From Karalla daura (taxonomy: Eukaryota > Chordata > Actinopteri > Chaetodontiformes > Leiognathidae), in contig CM055188.1 of NCBI GenBank assembly GCA_029224185.1, positions 14,502,497 to 14,566,496 on the forward strand: a DNA stretch of 64,000 nt, written 5' to 3'. The notes under the pieces are model-generated. The model ran no database searches and was not told the origin of the DNA. It worked only from the letters and a program-made list of their open reading frames with translations. The translations under genes were made by a program, and so were the position numbers. Shown here in pieces: positions 14,259-26,290 of the stretch (within the stretch, counting starts at the first letter, position 1; every line of letters starts with the position of its first letter).

Positions 14259-17200
14259 AACACACCTAACAACACCTCTCAAACTCACCAGACACTGTGA
14301 GCATCTTAATTTCCAAATCCACAAAAGCACAACGAAATGTCAGGATGACATTTGCAGAATTCACAGAGTTCTGTGCTGGAAGCATTTCTTGGCCAATGGT
14401 GACCAGGCATTGTGACTTCCTGGAATCTCAGCAGGTTGCCTAGCAACCCCACAGTGATGTCATGATTCCAGGCAATCGCCACAATGAAGCCATAGAGCGA
14501 GCATAGTAAATCACTAGTAAAGGTTGGCCCCTGATTTAAAATCACGGCCCAGATTGGCTGCCGGTTAAACAATAACATTTAATTAAATTCCAATCAAATT
14601 TCCATCCCATCTTTTGCGATTGAGCAACCGATAAACTGAGGCAGACCGGTCTCAGACAGTTATTCGATATTCATCTCTGACTCATGCATACTCTAACAAT
14701 TACATTTACGCTGTAGCAATACATTGTGTAGGATAAAAGAGACACGTTCTGAATCTGTAATTTAGAGGTTGACTGGCAAATTATCTTGGGCAACATGAAT
14801 GTGTGCACTCGGCACCACAACACCGTCTCTAGCAGTTAACGTCACCATGACAACAACGTCAACGATAGGGAAATAAGCCCCATTAAAACCACATTCAAAG
14901 AGGGGGACATGATCACACGATCAATTATCTGCAGCTACACTACATGCACAGCACCACTAACACTTTGTTAATGAGAAAGAGAAAATGTGTCTGACACTTC
15001 CTGTGTTACACACATTGTGTCCTGGTTAGCCTATTTCTGTTTCACCTATTTGCTCTCTTGTACTATTGATTGAACTTTCATGAGGCAAGATAAATATGGA
15101 GAGTAAAACCAATGGTGTACCAGGAATCAAACACAGATATTCATTGCAAAAGGAATCATACGTAGGAAGAACCTCTTATAAGATTGTTTATCCTCCACAA
15201 CCACTTTCTGTTTTGGTGAGCAGGTGAACTATACATTGGTCTTTCTACTAGTAGCCAGGTTTGACAAGCCTTTCAGTAGGTATTTGGATTGGGCCACAAG
15301 TATCAATTTGATTCACAGATTTACAGTCTGCACTGAAACGGTTTATCTGATCTACTGTTTCCACAGAGTTTGTTTTGTGTGTTATTTGGATACTAAATTC
15401 ACTTTTAAGATATTTCTATGTCAGAAATCACCTCTATAGATTTAGCATGTCAGTATTTTTACATGAAACAATGACAACTTCACATTTTGTTCAATAAAAA
15501 GGTCAATCCGTTATGTATTGGTTTTACTTATTCAATTATTTATTCTGTCTTTCGTTAAAAAGGTTGTTATGCTGCTTTGACAAAAAATGGCTCTGAAGAA
15601 TAAGAAGGTGGAAACATGAAAACAGAATTTGCTCAGATGAGGCATAAGTAACCACTGAGCAACATGGTTTTCTTGCCAGAGCAGTCACTGAGTTTGGTCC
15701 AGCGTTTGTGGGGGTGGCAGGCCGGGCAACCGGCCAGTCCCATCCACAGACCCCTAATACCCCCCAGTCATTCACACCATAACAGCCAGCACTACAGACT
15801 TCAGCCACAATGGCAGGGACAGGCATGCTCGCAACTGCAAAATAGTTTTAGACTATTTCAATCAGCTGCGACTCGCTGCTGTAAAAATCATCTTTAAAAT
15901 GTACTTTTCACAGTTTGCAAAAGAAAAAAGTCACTAAAGACTTGACAATATGCCTCAAGGTTCCTAATCAACCCCAACATAAATGCCATGGCTGTTACAC
16001 AGTGGTTTGTGACTAGCTGTAATTTTGTGTATATGCACCCTAAATGGATGGATGGTTCATACAGCATATGACTAAAATGTTTCTAGAAAAGGTACAAATG
16101 TGCAGTGGTTTTGTAGTAAACACTGTGTTCACTGACAGTATGTGCTAGTTAGTTCAAAATATAACCATAGATATCATGTGGAGATGAGAAAGTCTCCCTT
16201 GCTGCCAGTCTGTCACAGACAGGGTAAAGGCAGATAGGGAAACAAAGACCAAATACAGTGTAGAGGATGACATGCACCATACGTTACCAGCAAAAAAGAA
16301 AGTTATAAATTGACTCTCCATGCAGCTATCACACTGATGTAATTATTAGTCATATTTTACTTATGAGCACAACTCACAAGGAGTGATATTGAGAAAACTA
16401 AAAAACCATATGTGTCCTGCAACTACTTTTCATCTGTATGAATGATTCATTCAGATCAGCAAATGATGACTGACTGCTGTCAACCACTGGTTGCATTAAA
16501 TTTTCTTGCAGTAAATTTTCTAGCATTGGAAAATGTGGTTGTTAAATTGGTTGGAGAGCACAGTCCCTTTATTGTACAAAATTGTTCAAGCCACATGGCG
16601 CTACCAATCTTCCAGTACACAAATGTGAAAAATTGTGAGTGCTTAAACATAAGATTTTCTTTGACTGCTGGACCAATGGTGCTCAAGAGACATAGTGGAA
16701 AGAGAAAAGCACTTTGACATTAAAGCCCAAATAACATCTAAAATAGAATACCAGTCTTGCAGGTGAGGTACAATATGTTTGAAGAAGCTTGTTCAATTCT
16801 TCCACAGTTCACCACTTTACAGATGACAGCATCACGTGACATCATGTGGTGACACCATATCAAGTGGGCAAGTCACACATTTCAGCCCTGTACAGTACTA
16901 TGTACTGTCCTGTGTAGCTTCAAAACTTGCTGAGTGCTTTACAGTTCAAAACAGCTCAAAACAAAAAGCTGTTGCTGACCTTTCGCTTCATGACTGATGT
17001 GATGGAGTGCAGGCTCAGTTGTCCTGTTTCTAATTCCAGAACAGGTAGGCAGGTTAGGTAGGCTAGGTGGACCATGTGACTTATGGGAATAGTTTGATTG
17101 TCTCGGCACTATGTGGTTCATACAGAAACAGCACCATATTATGGGATATTTGAAATGGAATCTCCAATTACTTATCAAACTAGTACAATACCTTATATAA

Positions 17201-17484
17201 CCATGTGTTTTGTGGAAAGGTTTTATAAGGTGTGGTGGTACTTTCTGCATAGAATCACAGCTGAGGTGATAAGGTACGAAAGGCGACACATTCCTCCTGG
17301 ACAGAGGATATCATTCAGCAATACTGATGAGTGGTGTGGAGGGTCAATTCCTCTGGTGCAACAGATTGCTCTAAAGAGCTCAGTCCCAGACTGGCAGGAG
17401 GAGGGGACAACGCTGATGCCTCTTTACCCAGAGGCAATACACATAAACAACAGTACAATGGGTGGGAACAACATGAATAGACAT

Positions 17485-17550
17485 GCTCTCTCCCCCCCCC
17501 TCTCTCTCTCTCTCCCCCCCTCTCTCTCTCTCTCTCCCCCTCTTTCCCTC
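17485..17550. repeat. (CT)n / poly-C low-complexity tract
   Basis: CT repeats interrupted by runs of C. The tract explains Leu/Ser/Pro-rich and Glu/Arg-rich open frames here on both strands, which are not genes. Confidence 0.93.
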
Positions 17551-17930
17551 ATCTATCCATCTATCTATCTCTCTGGATGTATATCGCCCTCCTCCTCTCT
17601 CTTTATCCCCTACTTGTTTTACCATCCATATCTCATGTTTGGAATCACACTGTTTCTTAAAATTTTGCAGTTCAGTTTTGCCACCATCTTCCTGGACATA
17701 GGGCAGAAACTCATATTTTGGGTCAAAAATAAACACCTGTTTGTCGTTTGTTCTTGTGGAGTTGCAGGCATGCTTTTGGTAACAGCTTCATGTGGAGTGT
17801 GGCACTGCAACTATCAATTCCCATTGCTTTTTACCCACTTTAATCAACAAAAAAGTGGCCAATCAGGGCTCATATCCCATTGTGATGTGCATAAATTTAA
17901 CAAGAGGTCTCTTGAGTAAATGTAATCATT

Positions 17931-18099
<169 letters not shown>

Positions 18100-18278
18100 T
18101 TTAATTGAATGTTCCACTCAGAGCCACAGTGGATGCAACAGTTGGTGTCTTGCATACTGGCGCTTCTTTCCCACTTTGATGTCTAACTACACAGTTTCTA
18201 GATTGGACCCCGGCTTGGATTTTTTTCATTTCATTTATTTTCTTAGCATCCTGCTCTCTTTCTGCGCTCCGATCTTAC

Positions 18279-18671
18279 CTTCTGCTGCCTCCTGGCCATG
18301 TCAGTGGGCTGTTTGGCGTTGAATGGGTAAGCGATGCAGCGCATCACAAACACATACAGCTGGAGTCTCTTTTTCTTTTCCTCCTCCTCTCTCTGCATCT
18401 TCTCCAGGTCCTCTTTCTCCTTGTCGCTGCCCACCGACGGGCTGGGGCTGCAGGGTCTGCCACCGGCGCTGATACCACCGCTTCCTCCGCCACCGCCGCC
18501 GCTGCCGCCGCACCCTCGGCCCCGGGGCTGGAGCCCGGAGCCGCCGTGTCCATCGGCGGCTCGACCCGGGGACAGCCGAGCTCCTCCGAGGCTCTTCGGG
18601 GCCGTCACCTGTTTGTGCTCCACGTCCAGGATCTCATCTCCTTCCTCCTCGCTGGAAGACGGGTCCAACAT
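18279..18671 (-). CDS. cadps: cadps first coding exon (CAPS1 N-terminus)
   Basis: This exon encodes the first 131 residues of a calcium-dependent activator protein for secretion (CAPS1), a cytosolic factor that primes dense-core vesicles for regulated exocytosis. The start ATG is at 18671-18669 and begins MLDPSSSEEEGDEI, the acidic N-terminus typical of CAPS. A Gly/Ser-rich stretch follows (about residues 45-75), then SPSPSV, a charged Glu/Lys helix, and the strongly conserved block RLQLYVFVMRCIAYPF...MARRQQK (residues 102-131). The exon stops after AAG in phase 0 at a good donor (GTAAGA). An open frame runs nine bases upstream of the ATG but begins with TTG, so the ATG is preferred. The GGRPxSPSPSV segment and the Met in FVMRC fit CADPS better than CADPS2, from memory of the human proteins. 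The PH, C2 and MHD-containing remainder is outside the window. Confidence 0.93.
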
Positions 18672-18881
18672 GTCTAACAAAGGTTAAAACCTGCAAAAGT
18701 GGAAGACCGGAGAGCGACGGGGCTCAGGTGCAGCTGTGCAGACCCGAGGGCTGAGGACACACTGTTGCTTTCCAGGAATGATGAAATAAATCACTGTTGT
18801 CACACCTCAGGGACGAAGACCAAAGTGTTGAAAATCTAGTTGGTCGGTGATCTCCAAGCCCTTCAAGTGTGCCTGTCAGTG

Positions 18882-18909
18882 GCAGCAGCAGCAGCAGCAG
18901 CAGCAGCAC
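18882..18909. repeat. CAG/CTG trinucleotide run upstream of cadps
   Basis: About nine GCA units on the plus strand, CTG on the transcribed-gene strand. They lie 211-238 bases upstream of the cadps ATG and may be in the 5'UTR. Confidence 0.9.
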
Positions 18910-19003
18910 ATAGGAGAGGTTTTATCATGACAGCAGATATAAAGGGGGAGGGGTCGCAGGCAGAGACAACAGGAGGAAACGCTGCTGATGTGCTGCTGCC
19001 TGC

Positions 19004-19027
19004 AGGAGGAGGAGGAGGAGGAGGAGG
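19004..19027. repeat. (AGG)8 trinucleotide run
   Basis: Eight AGG units on the plus strand, further upstream of cadps than the CAG run. Confidence 0.9.
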
Positions 19028-19150
19028 CTGGGCTCGGTGCTGACCACGGTGCTGAAACCTGATCCACTACCACCTCCAAGCTGCTCTGGGATCAGTTTGG
19101 ACGGAGCTTGGAGATGAATGACCACCTGATGATCCAGATGAGTTCAAACA

Positions 19151-19996
19151 ACACATGATTGGATAGCGCCGGGCATCACAGCGCTCTGGCTTTCACAATA
19201 AAAGCTTTGTTACTGGTTTAAACTGAAGAATTAGATCAATGAGTCAATTCAAGAGGTTTCTTTGCATGTGTGCCACAGTATTTCTTCAGCCTTCAACTGG
19301 AAAGATGTTGAGGTAGGGTTGTTAAACTAAATCCAAAGTGGAGTGGTGAAATTTGCAGAAAATTGAAAAAATACAAAACCAAAAAGTCGCTTTTACAAAA
19401 AAAACAAAATTATATCTACAACCAGCATCAAACACAAAGTTCCCAAATCTGTAGTTGTGTAATAAGGGGACCCCTACCCTCTTAAATAACCATCAAAATG
19501 GAGAATTGTATTCAAAACATACACAAACACACACACACACACACGGGACACACACACACATCATCATCACATCACATCACATCACAATATCTCACACTAA
19601 GTGAGGAACCTCAACCAACTACAGTGTAGTGAGTGGGTTGAAACCAAAAGTATTACAGTTACAAGTTTCTTGACCACAACCAGTCTCAATTGTAAGTATG
19701 TTGTTGGTCACACTGCATTAATATCCAAAATATGAACTGACTCAAAATGAACTGACTCATTATTTTTGATACTTGGGGTGTGAAATTAATGAGCCTTTCC
19801 CTGAGCTTCTGCATTAACTGCCTTCCTTGCCAGTTAAATTAGGAAAAAGCCATATATATAACTCAGAATGACGCATGGAGTCAGACTTTCACCAAAAGAG
19901 ACCCAAATCTGAAAATGAAAGAATTTCAGTGTTTATAAGCTCCCACAGGATATGATCAATATAAACTGGGAATAATTTAAATGAATACCCCACAGT
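19151..19996. other. Intergenic, no gene seen
   Basis: AT-rich sequence between the cadps promoter region and the first LINE fragment. The only structure noted is an interrupted CA repeat at 19521-19560 followed by CATCACATCACATCACA-type repeats. Confidence 0.6.
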
Positions 19997-20700
19997 ATGT
20001 CAAGGATGCCTGGAACATCTTTTTCGCTAAATTTGCAAATATCATCAATAAACAGAGGTCAAAGTGGAAGGCAGACAATTAGAGCTCAGTTTATTAGTTT
20101 GTTTAAGCAAGGGGACACAGTGTGGCAAAAATACGGGACAAGCAAAGATCCTGCCGACTGGGAAAATATAAACCATCTAACCAATGTAAAGCAACTAAGA
20201 AGATATTTTGTGAATAAAGCAAATGAGTGAATAAAGTGGCTGACACCACTGCCTTCACCAATCAAGCATGCCTCTGTTAGTTTAGGATATTAACACAGGA
20301 TATCAAATACTCACAATAGTTTGTTTCCCAGCAGCTCGTTCTCATTCAGAAAAATATCACCTGCCGAGATTACACTGATTATTATTTTTCTAAAGGAAGA
20401 TTGGGCCCTGGACCAGATGGCCAGGCGGCTATTTATCAAATTAGCTACTCATGTTTTGATATATACAGTAGCTGTTTTGTTTAAAATATCCTTCAGTGAG
20501 CTTAAACTCATATGGAAATGTGCCAGGATCACCCCAGTTCTTAAAGGAGGTCACCCATTTTATCTTGATAATTATCAGCTAAATAGTATTACTACCACCA
20601 TTGTCAAGATTCTAGAAAAACTCACTAAAGAAACTACATACATGAATGATCATAACATCTTATGGGCATCTTAGTCTGGCTTTAGACCCAGCTTGCTCTG
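19997..20700 (+). mobile_element. Decayed LINE (non-LTR retrotransposon) ORF2 fragment
   Basis: Two stretches read as the linker and reverse-transcriptase start of a fish LINE ORF2. The first (20085-20230) encodes SLFKQGDTVWQKYGTSKDPADW, the conserved segment between endonuclease and RT. The second (about 20390-20690) encodes WALDQMARRLF, then WKCARITPVLKGGHPFYLDN (the RT block usually reading ARVTPVLKGGDP.DL.NYRPIS), then, in a shifted frame, an SGFRP motif. Stops and frameshifts separate the pieces, and the RT catalytic core is missing. L2/CR1/Rex-like clades are likely hosts for these motifs, but the clade is inferred. It is a dead copy. Confidence 0.78.
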
Positions 20701-21010
20701 TCCCAGGGAGTCCCCTGGACTCAGTGAAGGTGGTGGGAGGGATAAGGATGATCAGCTCAGATGGAAAATGTCTCCCATCCCATGCAGAGCATCACTGCAG
20801 CAGACTTCTCCTGTGTGGAGGAGAGATTTTGCAGGTCCTTCCTTCCATCTGCCGTTCAACTCTTTAACACCTAGCTCTGCGTTCAATAGAACGCATTTGT
20901 TCATTCATTCATTCATTCATTCATGGGTGTTGTTATCTGTTGTTATTTCCTTGATTTTTTTCACAGACTATGTTTTATTATGCCACTGTTTAGTTTTTTT
21001 TTTGCTAAAC
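20701..21010 (+). mobile_element. LINE ORF2 3' end fused after internal deletion
   Basis: Directly after the SGFRP motif, the sequence jumps to what looks like the C-terminal end of ORF2 plus 3' tail. GGTGGGAGGGATAAGGATGA and TTCCTTCCATCTGCCGTTCA correspond to the region that typically encodes R..F.PSA..L.N at LINE C-termini. The first part matches, with divergence, the reverse complement of about 26040-26100. It is followed by an (ATTC)n tract at 20901-20923. The jump implies loss of most of the RT domain. Confidence 0.65.
20901..20923. repeat. (ATTC)n short tandem repeat
   Basis: Five to six TCAT/ATTC units just past the LINE 3' end, possibly derived from its tail. Confidence 0.85.
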
Positions 21011-22380
21011 AGTAGTAGATAGCTAGTAAACAGAAGGAAGTCATGAAGGTCTTTGGGAAAAGTGTAAGTACTCCCAAAGTCCCTATTCATGGCTATTTAA
21101 TGTGTATGGTCTATGTCGTGTCTCATACTGTATGTTATTGTATCTATATTTGTGCCTGTCCAGATCGCATGCAAGAGAAGATTATTAATCTCATAGGGCT
21201 GGCCCTCAATAAAATTCCACCATTGTGAAACATGAAACAATACTGGTTAACAGTCAAACACAATGGAGATAGAGATTACAAAGGCTTTACTACAGTTTAA
21301 ATGTTACACTAACAATACACTAACATCAACAGACCAACAGCAGAGCTTTAGTGAAGACTGGATTTAAATCTATACTGCAATTTTCCTATTCAATTGGGAT
21401 TCATATCTTTTTAAATGTCATGAACAATGAAAAACAACTAGGGAGAAATCCAACCCCTGCTAAGGGGTTTAAATGTCAAGCACGAAACACAGAGGAAATA
21501 ACCTCCACACTGACAAAACATATTAGTAGTTATATTACTAAAAGAAAAAAAAAAAAAGAAAAAAAAACAGGCACATAGCAAATTTCATTGTTTTTAAGCA
21601 TTAAATTTAATGATGACTTCAGGGACATCTCTATATGCTTAGCTGAGATAATTATTTTTCAATAAAGTAAAGCATCTGCATCATCTTGCGTAACACTGAT
21701 GAGGCAGAAGTATAGGTGGACATGCTTTCTGCAGAGCACTTTAATGTCACGTTTCATTACTTTAAGAATCCCTAAGACGGATGCACCACACCAGAAACTT
21801 TCACCAAAAAGAAAAAAAAGGTATGCTTTTGATTAAAAAAAAATTCTGCATAACTGTTAGGCTGCAAAATCTACTTCGCTGTATCATACAGATGTCGAGA
21901 AAGATCCCGAATTCAGGGAGAGGAGAAGGGGAAGAGAGATAGAGAGATAGAGCGATAGAGATAGACAGATGCAAACAAAGCATTCGGTGAGACACCCTTT
22001 GTTTTCTTTTCTTTTTTTATTTCTGGCGGGGGAGCAGGGGAGGCATGCCAGTAGTCCATCCTGATTCGATGGTAAAATCTTATGTCAGGTTTTGCACAGA
22101 TCTTGTGAAGATCTTGCTACTGTACCTCACATTCAGGAAGACTGGAAGGCATGCAGAATTACACGGTTGGTTATGGATGGACCGAGGTTCTTCATGGAGG
22201 GAGAACACACCTCAGGGGTTTGCACCTCACCATCCTGACCCATCCTGAGCAATTTCCACAGTGCTTTTAGGCTCTGATTCTCCCCCTGTGACAAGAGCTG
22301 GCTCCTGATGGCTGCCCAGCTGTCATGAAGCCTCTGGACAGCAGGCCACGGACTTGACCACCTTGTGGGTGCATGTCTTT
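21011..22380. other. Intergenic, no gene seen
   Basis: AT-rich sequence without recognisable coding capacity. It includes an A-rich run at about 21541-21568 and a GATA/GAGA-type imperfect tract at about 21935-21970. Confidence 0.55.
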
Positions 22381-22625
22381 CAATTTATTTTTATTTTTAT
22401 TTTTATTTTCATTTTATTTTTATTTTCATTTTTATTTTTTGTTTATATATATATATATATATATATATTTCTTTTTTTTTTTTCTTTTTTAAATTAATTA
22501 ATTAATTTATTTATTTATTCTTATTTTAATTTTATTAATATTTCATTTTTTAACTCTTAATTTTCTGTTTATTCTTATTTTACTTTTTCATTTTTCATTT
22601 TATTTTTATTATTTTTATTTTCCCT
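22381..22625. repeat. T-rich / AT low-complexity tract
   Basis: About 245 bases made almost only of T and A in TTTTTAT-, TATA- and TTTA-type units, with a pure TA run at about 22445-22467. It directly precedes the SINE-like repeat. Confidence 0.93.
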
Positions 22626-23012
22626 CCCGACTTCCATCAACACTGAGCTGGATCCAGGACCACCTCTACCAGGCTCATCTCACTGCGGTTCCTCCTGCCT
22701 GCTGCTACTATGGACTGATTCAATTCAATTCATTGATTTATATCCTGAACTGTTAGCCATCAATAATGTTTTGTTTGTGCCCGCCTGTCCGTCCTGGGTG
22801 AGGATCCCCTCCTCTGTCTCTCACCCTGAGGTTTCTCCCCTTTTTTCCCTCTCAGGGTTTTTCTTGGGAGTTGTTCCTCAGCCTTTGCGAGGGTCTAAGG
22901 ACAGGGGTTTTTTTTCACTATGTACACATTGTTACTCTGCTTGTAAAGTGCTCTGAGATAACAGCTGTTATGATATGGCACTTAAAACAAATAAAAGTTG
23001 AGTTGAGTTGAT
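22626..23012 (+). mobile_element. Common teleost SINE-like / non-autonomous repeat
   Basis: The stretch contains CACCCTGAGGTTTCTCCCC, CTCTCAGGGTTTTTCTTGGG, then GTAAAGTGCTCTGAGATAAC, and ends with AAATAAAAGTTGAGTTGAGTTG. This order (GAGGTTTCT, CAGGGTTTTT.TTGGGAGTT, TAAAGTGCTCTGAG, AATAAAA plus a short tandem tail) is a signature I recognise from many fish intergenic regions. The terminal tandem GTTGA units look like a retroposon tail. The family name is not assigned, and there is no coding capacity. Confidence 0.65.
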
Positions 23013-25740
23013 GTCTCTGTGCTACGTGATATTCTTCCTCCACAAAGGCAAACACTGCTTTCGTCCCCCCACCTGACACTATGCAGACACTGAAAAGTGA
23101 CTGAATATTTTGTTCACTACTAGGTTACTGTCAGTGTCCAGCCTGTGTATGTGGACCGTGTAATTTGCCTTAATGGTACAAAAGTTGTCCGCCTTTAGCT
23201 TCCGGAAATGTTTTCCCATATTTTACACTAGCAATATCAGCAGTATATGCTGAGATCGTCTTCAGTTGAAGGCCATTCTCCTCCAACCTGCATGCAGCCT
23301 GATGGTGTGGTAGTAGCTGTCCTCATAAAAGTCAAAGATCTTAGTTCTCAATGTCTTAGAGACAGTGGGAACAGTTTTGTTGTGCCATGATTAAATGCAT
23401 CTGAAGCCCCTGAAAAGGATGGCGTTTGGGCTTTTTGATCACCTGGGAGATCTTGAACCATGGGTGTTTTTGATTCTTCCAAACAGATCTCTACAGGGGC
23501 AGGTGAAAGAACATCTGTCACTATGGGTGCTGCCTTTGTATGACCACATGAGATTTTCTTTGCTATCTCAGGCCCTGGAAACATGACAGATGATTGCTTA
23601 CTTCCACAGTCTTCTTACCTGAATGACTGAGTGCTGCCCACTGTGGTGAGACTTATTTCAGCTGCTGGTACCTTGTCCATGTTGTAGCAGTGTTTGTACA
23701 TTAGCAGGAGATCTCCTTTTGAGCTAGATGCTTTTTGTGACTCTCACATTTACCAGATCGTTTCATATCTTATTCAGCTCGCTGTGAAATGAAAAAATGA
23801 CTCAGACAGACATCACAAAAAGCTGTCTCACAGATGCCTTTAGCTGGTTTCACCCTCGGGTAGATCATTTCCCTTTCTTTGTTGTCACTACAGTTTCTTT
23901 TCTTTGCTGTGAAGGTTTTCCTCCTTTTCCTCTATGCTCAGTGCCATTTTTGTTTTTTTTTCTGTGGCCAATGGAGTATCAGTAACTCCATAACTCCATC
24001 CATAACTGTAACTGTGTCTGTTTTCAGCTGTGGCCCTTATGAGGATTTACTATCGATTCCTATGTTTTTTATACAGTAACTACTACCAGTGCTACCATGG
24101 TTTATCCATAGCGATTCATGGAAGCTGTGGGGCTACTATGGTTTTCTGACCGTACCATGTTTTCATCATGGTTACCTAAAATAAACATGAATACCATGAA
24201 ACACAGGCACAGGATTACTCCTGAAACCAGAGGAATGAAGTGCCAGAGGAAGCTGCATCACAGGACAAGGCCAGAAACGCTGAAAGCGAGAGCTACATGA
24301 TCAACCCTAACTAAACTGCAGCTAGCAGTAAACTTACAGTATGTTTACTCAAAAACAGGATGGATCAACTGAGAACCAACAGAACAATCCAATATGAGAT
24401 GAGGGAGTGCGCAATTCTTTTCACAGTAACTTCTCTTTCGGACAACATGGCAGACTCCAGCTTGTCATCACTCCATTCACCATGGAGCATGCACATAGTT
24501 GTTTTTGTCTGCGTCTGACATGTCTGATGCACCCGTCGAAGACCTAACAGCACCCAAATACACCTTAGAAGTCTAACATGATTCTGGTGACCTTGTACCA
24601 GCCCACCAAATCTTTCACTTTCTCATGTGTCATTCTGGTCCACCAGCCCTTTCATTCTATTATAATACAGTATTATGTATCATTACGACCCTGTATTATG
24701 TATTGTATCTGAATCTGTATATCTGTATTATGATTACATGCATGCACACCACTCCAACCGTTTATACAGGCCATGTCTTTTGGATCAAGATTTATTTAGG
24801 TCAGCTATGTTTGTTTTCAAATGAGCCATCTTACGATGATTGGTAGAGTCGCAAGAGATAGGGTGTTAGAAATAGGGTGTTGACTGGCTGTATGATCAAC
24901 AACTGACTATATGATCACTATATAACAGCATATTTCTACAGTAATTTTATGAAGCGACAGCTTAAGCCAGGAATGGGGCGCAATTGCAGATATCCTCAAC
25001 AGTCTGTCTATTGCCTTTATTTTCCAAGTTTGAAAAAATATTAACAAATGTATTACTTGATTACTATATAATCAAAAGGGGGGAATTGTAATGGAAAATG
25101 GAAAGTGTTACGCTGTAAACATTCATAGTGTGTAACAATTAACTTATTGTTAGAGCCTCACATGCCCCCCAACAACTGAGGCCAGATGCTATCTTTCAAG
25201 TCAAGAACAGGGTGTCCATGGCTAGTGAATGTTTGATACTTGAAATGATTTCATCTTGGTGTGACTTGTAGCTCAAGGTGAAGGACAATGATTTGAAGAG
25301 AGTATTGTCTTGAATGTGCATAAAAGAATATGAAAGGAGGGATAGATCGGAGCACTCCATCCAGTATCCACCTTTATTTTTGTCTGTGACACAGAAATTG
25401 TATATGTCTTTGTCATATACATTTTGGAGTCTGAAGACAGCAAACAACAAGATAATATTGTGTGAAACACTGTGTTCAGTACATCTGACAATAAATCATT
25501 TGAATTTTGATTCTCCGTTTGTCTGATGGATCCGGGTGCACAGGGGGCTCAGCAACCCTCTCTGTCTCATTTGTCCCAAGCTTTATTATAAGGATAAAGT
25601 TTCTCTTTTGTTGTGCTGTCGCTACAATCTGTGCAGATCTACAGCTTTATTTTCTAAGAGGAGTTTAACGAGGGTGTTCTGTTAGCCCATTATATGTTTG
25701 ACCTAGTTATAGAAGTAAGCAATTAGCAATTAAAGGAAGT
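23013..25740. other. Intergenic, no gene seen
   Basis: Non-coding sequence with scattered short open frames and no recognisable product. A cluster of CCATGGTTT/CATGGTTAC-like motifs occurs at about 24090-24205. A T-rich stretch lies at about 23930-23965. Confidence 0.5.
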
Positions 25741-26290
25741 CACTGAAGGGCATATTGAGTATCTTGATGAATATAATAGGATCGAACAGACTGGAATAGA
25801 TAAGGTGAGTATATGCCTTTTTTGTCCCACAACAGGGAAACAGTGGACAGTGCAATAGAGCAGAGTCCAAGGACAGAGCAATACAAATAATGGAAACTAA
25901 ACAGAATAAATTATAGACTATGTTTATAAAAAAAAATCAATATGGTAACAAATAACAACAGATATAACAACAGACAATATAATGTCACTGAAGGAGCTGT
26001 TCAGTGTTGCGGTGATATTACGCATGATGTAGGAGACATCAGAGCTGATAGCTCTGCTTTCATCCTCCTCTCTCCCACCACCTGAGCTGAGTCCACAGGA
26101 TAAGGAGGGACTCCACAGGACAGATCTGGCCTTCTTCAGCAGTCTCTTCCTGTCAGCGATTAACAGGCTGCTGCTCCAGCAGACTACTACAGGGAGGGTG
26201 GCTGATGCTAAAACGGTATGGAGGGTTCTCAGAAGAGCCCTGTCCGCTCCAAGGGACCACCTCAGCAGGTACAGTCTGCTCTGAGCCTCA
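25741..26290 (-). mobile_element. LINE 3' end, minus strand, same family as 20.7 kb
   Basis: Read on the minus strand, 26290 to about 25975 carries a conserved fish LINE C-terminal segment. It includes CTGGAGCAGCAGCCTGTTAA, GACAGGAAGAGACTGCTGAA and GGTGGTGGGAGAGAGGAGGA. The last matches GGTGGTGGGAGGGATAAGGA at 20729 in the plus-strand copy, and the next 60 or so bases also align with gaps. The 3' tail (about 25805-25850) contains GTTGTGGGACAAAAAAGGCA, a typical LINE 3'UTR ending. It is 5'-truncated. Confidence 0.7.

Larger units (their letters stand above)
18672..19150 (-). promoter_or_regulatory. cadps: cadps presumed 5'UTR and promoter, GC-rich
   Basis: This stretch lies upstream of the cadps ATG on the minus strand. 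It contains a CAG/CTG triplet run (18882-18909) and a GAG/CTC triplet run (19004-19027). No convincing TATA box was seen on the minus strand, which would fit a TATA-less CpG-type promoter because exon 1 itself is CpG-rich. The transcription start cannot be placed from sequence alone. Confidence 0.5.

Noticed and set aside
17098..17919. 273-codon open frame on the plus strand, the longest in the window
   Set aside because: Its middle is the CT/C-rich microsatellite translated as Leu-Ser-Pro repeats. The rest has no recognisable motif, and no splice or promoter support was seen.
18334..18687. Plus-strand and second minus-strand open frames over cadps exon 1
   Set aside because: They are shadows of the GC-rich coding exon. 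The CAPS1 frame is the only one with family-conserved residues and a proper donor.
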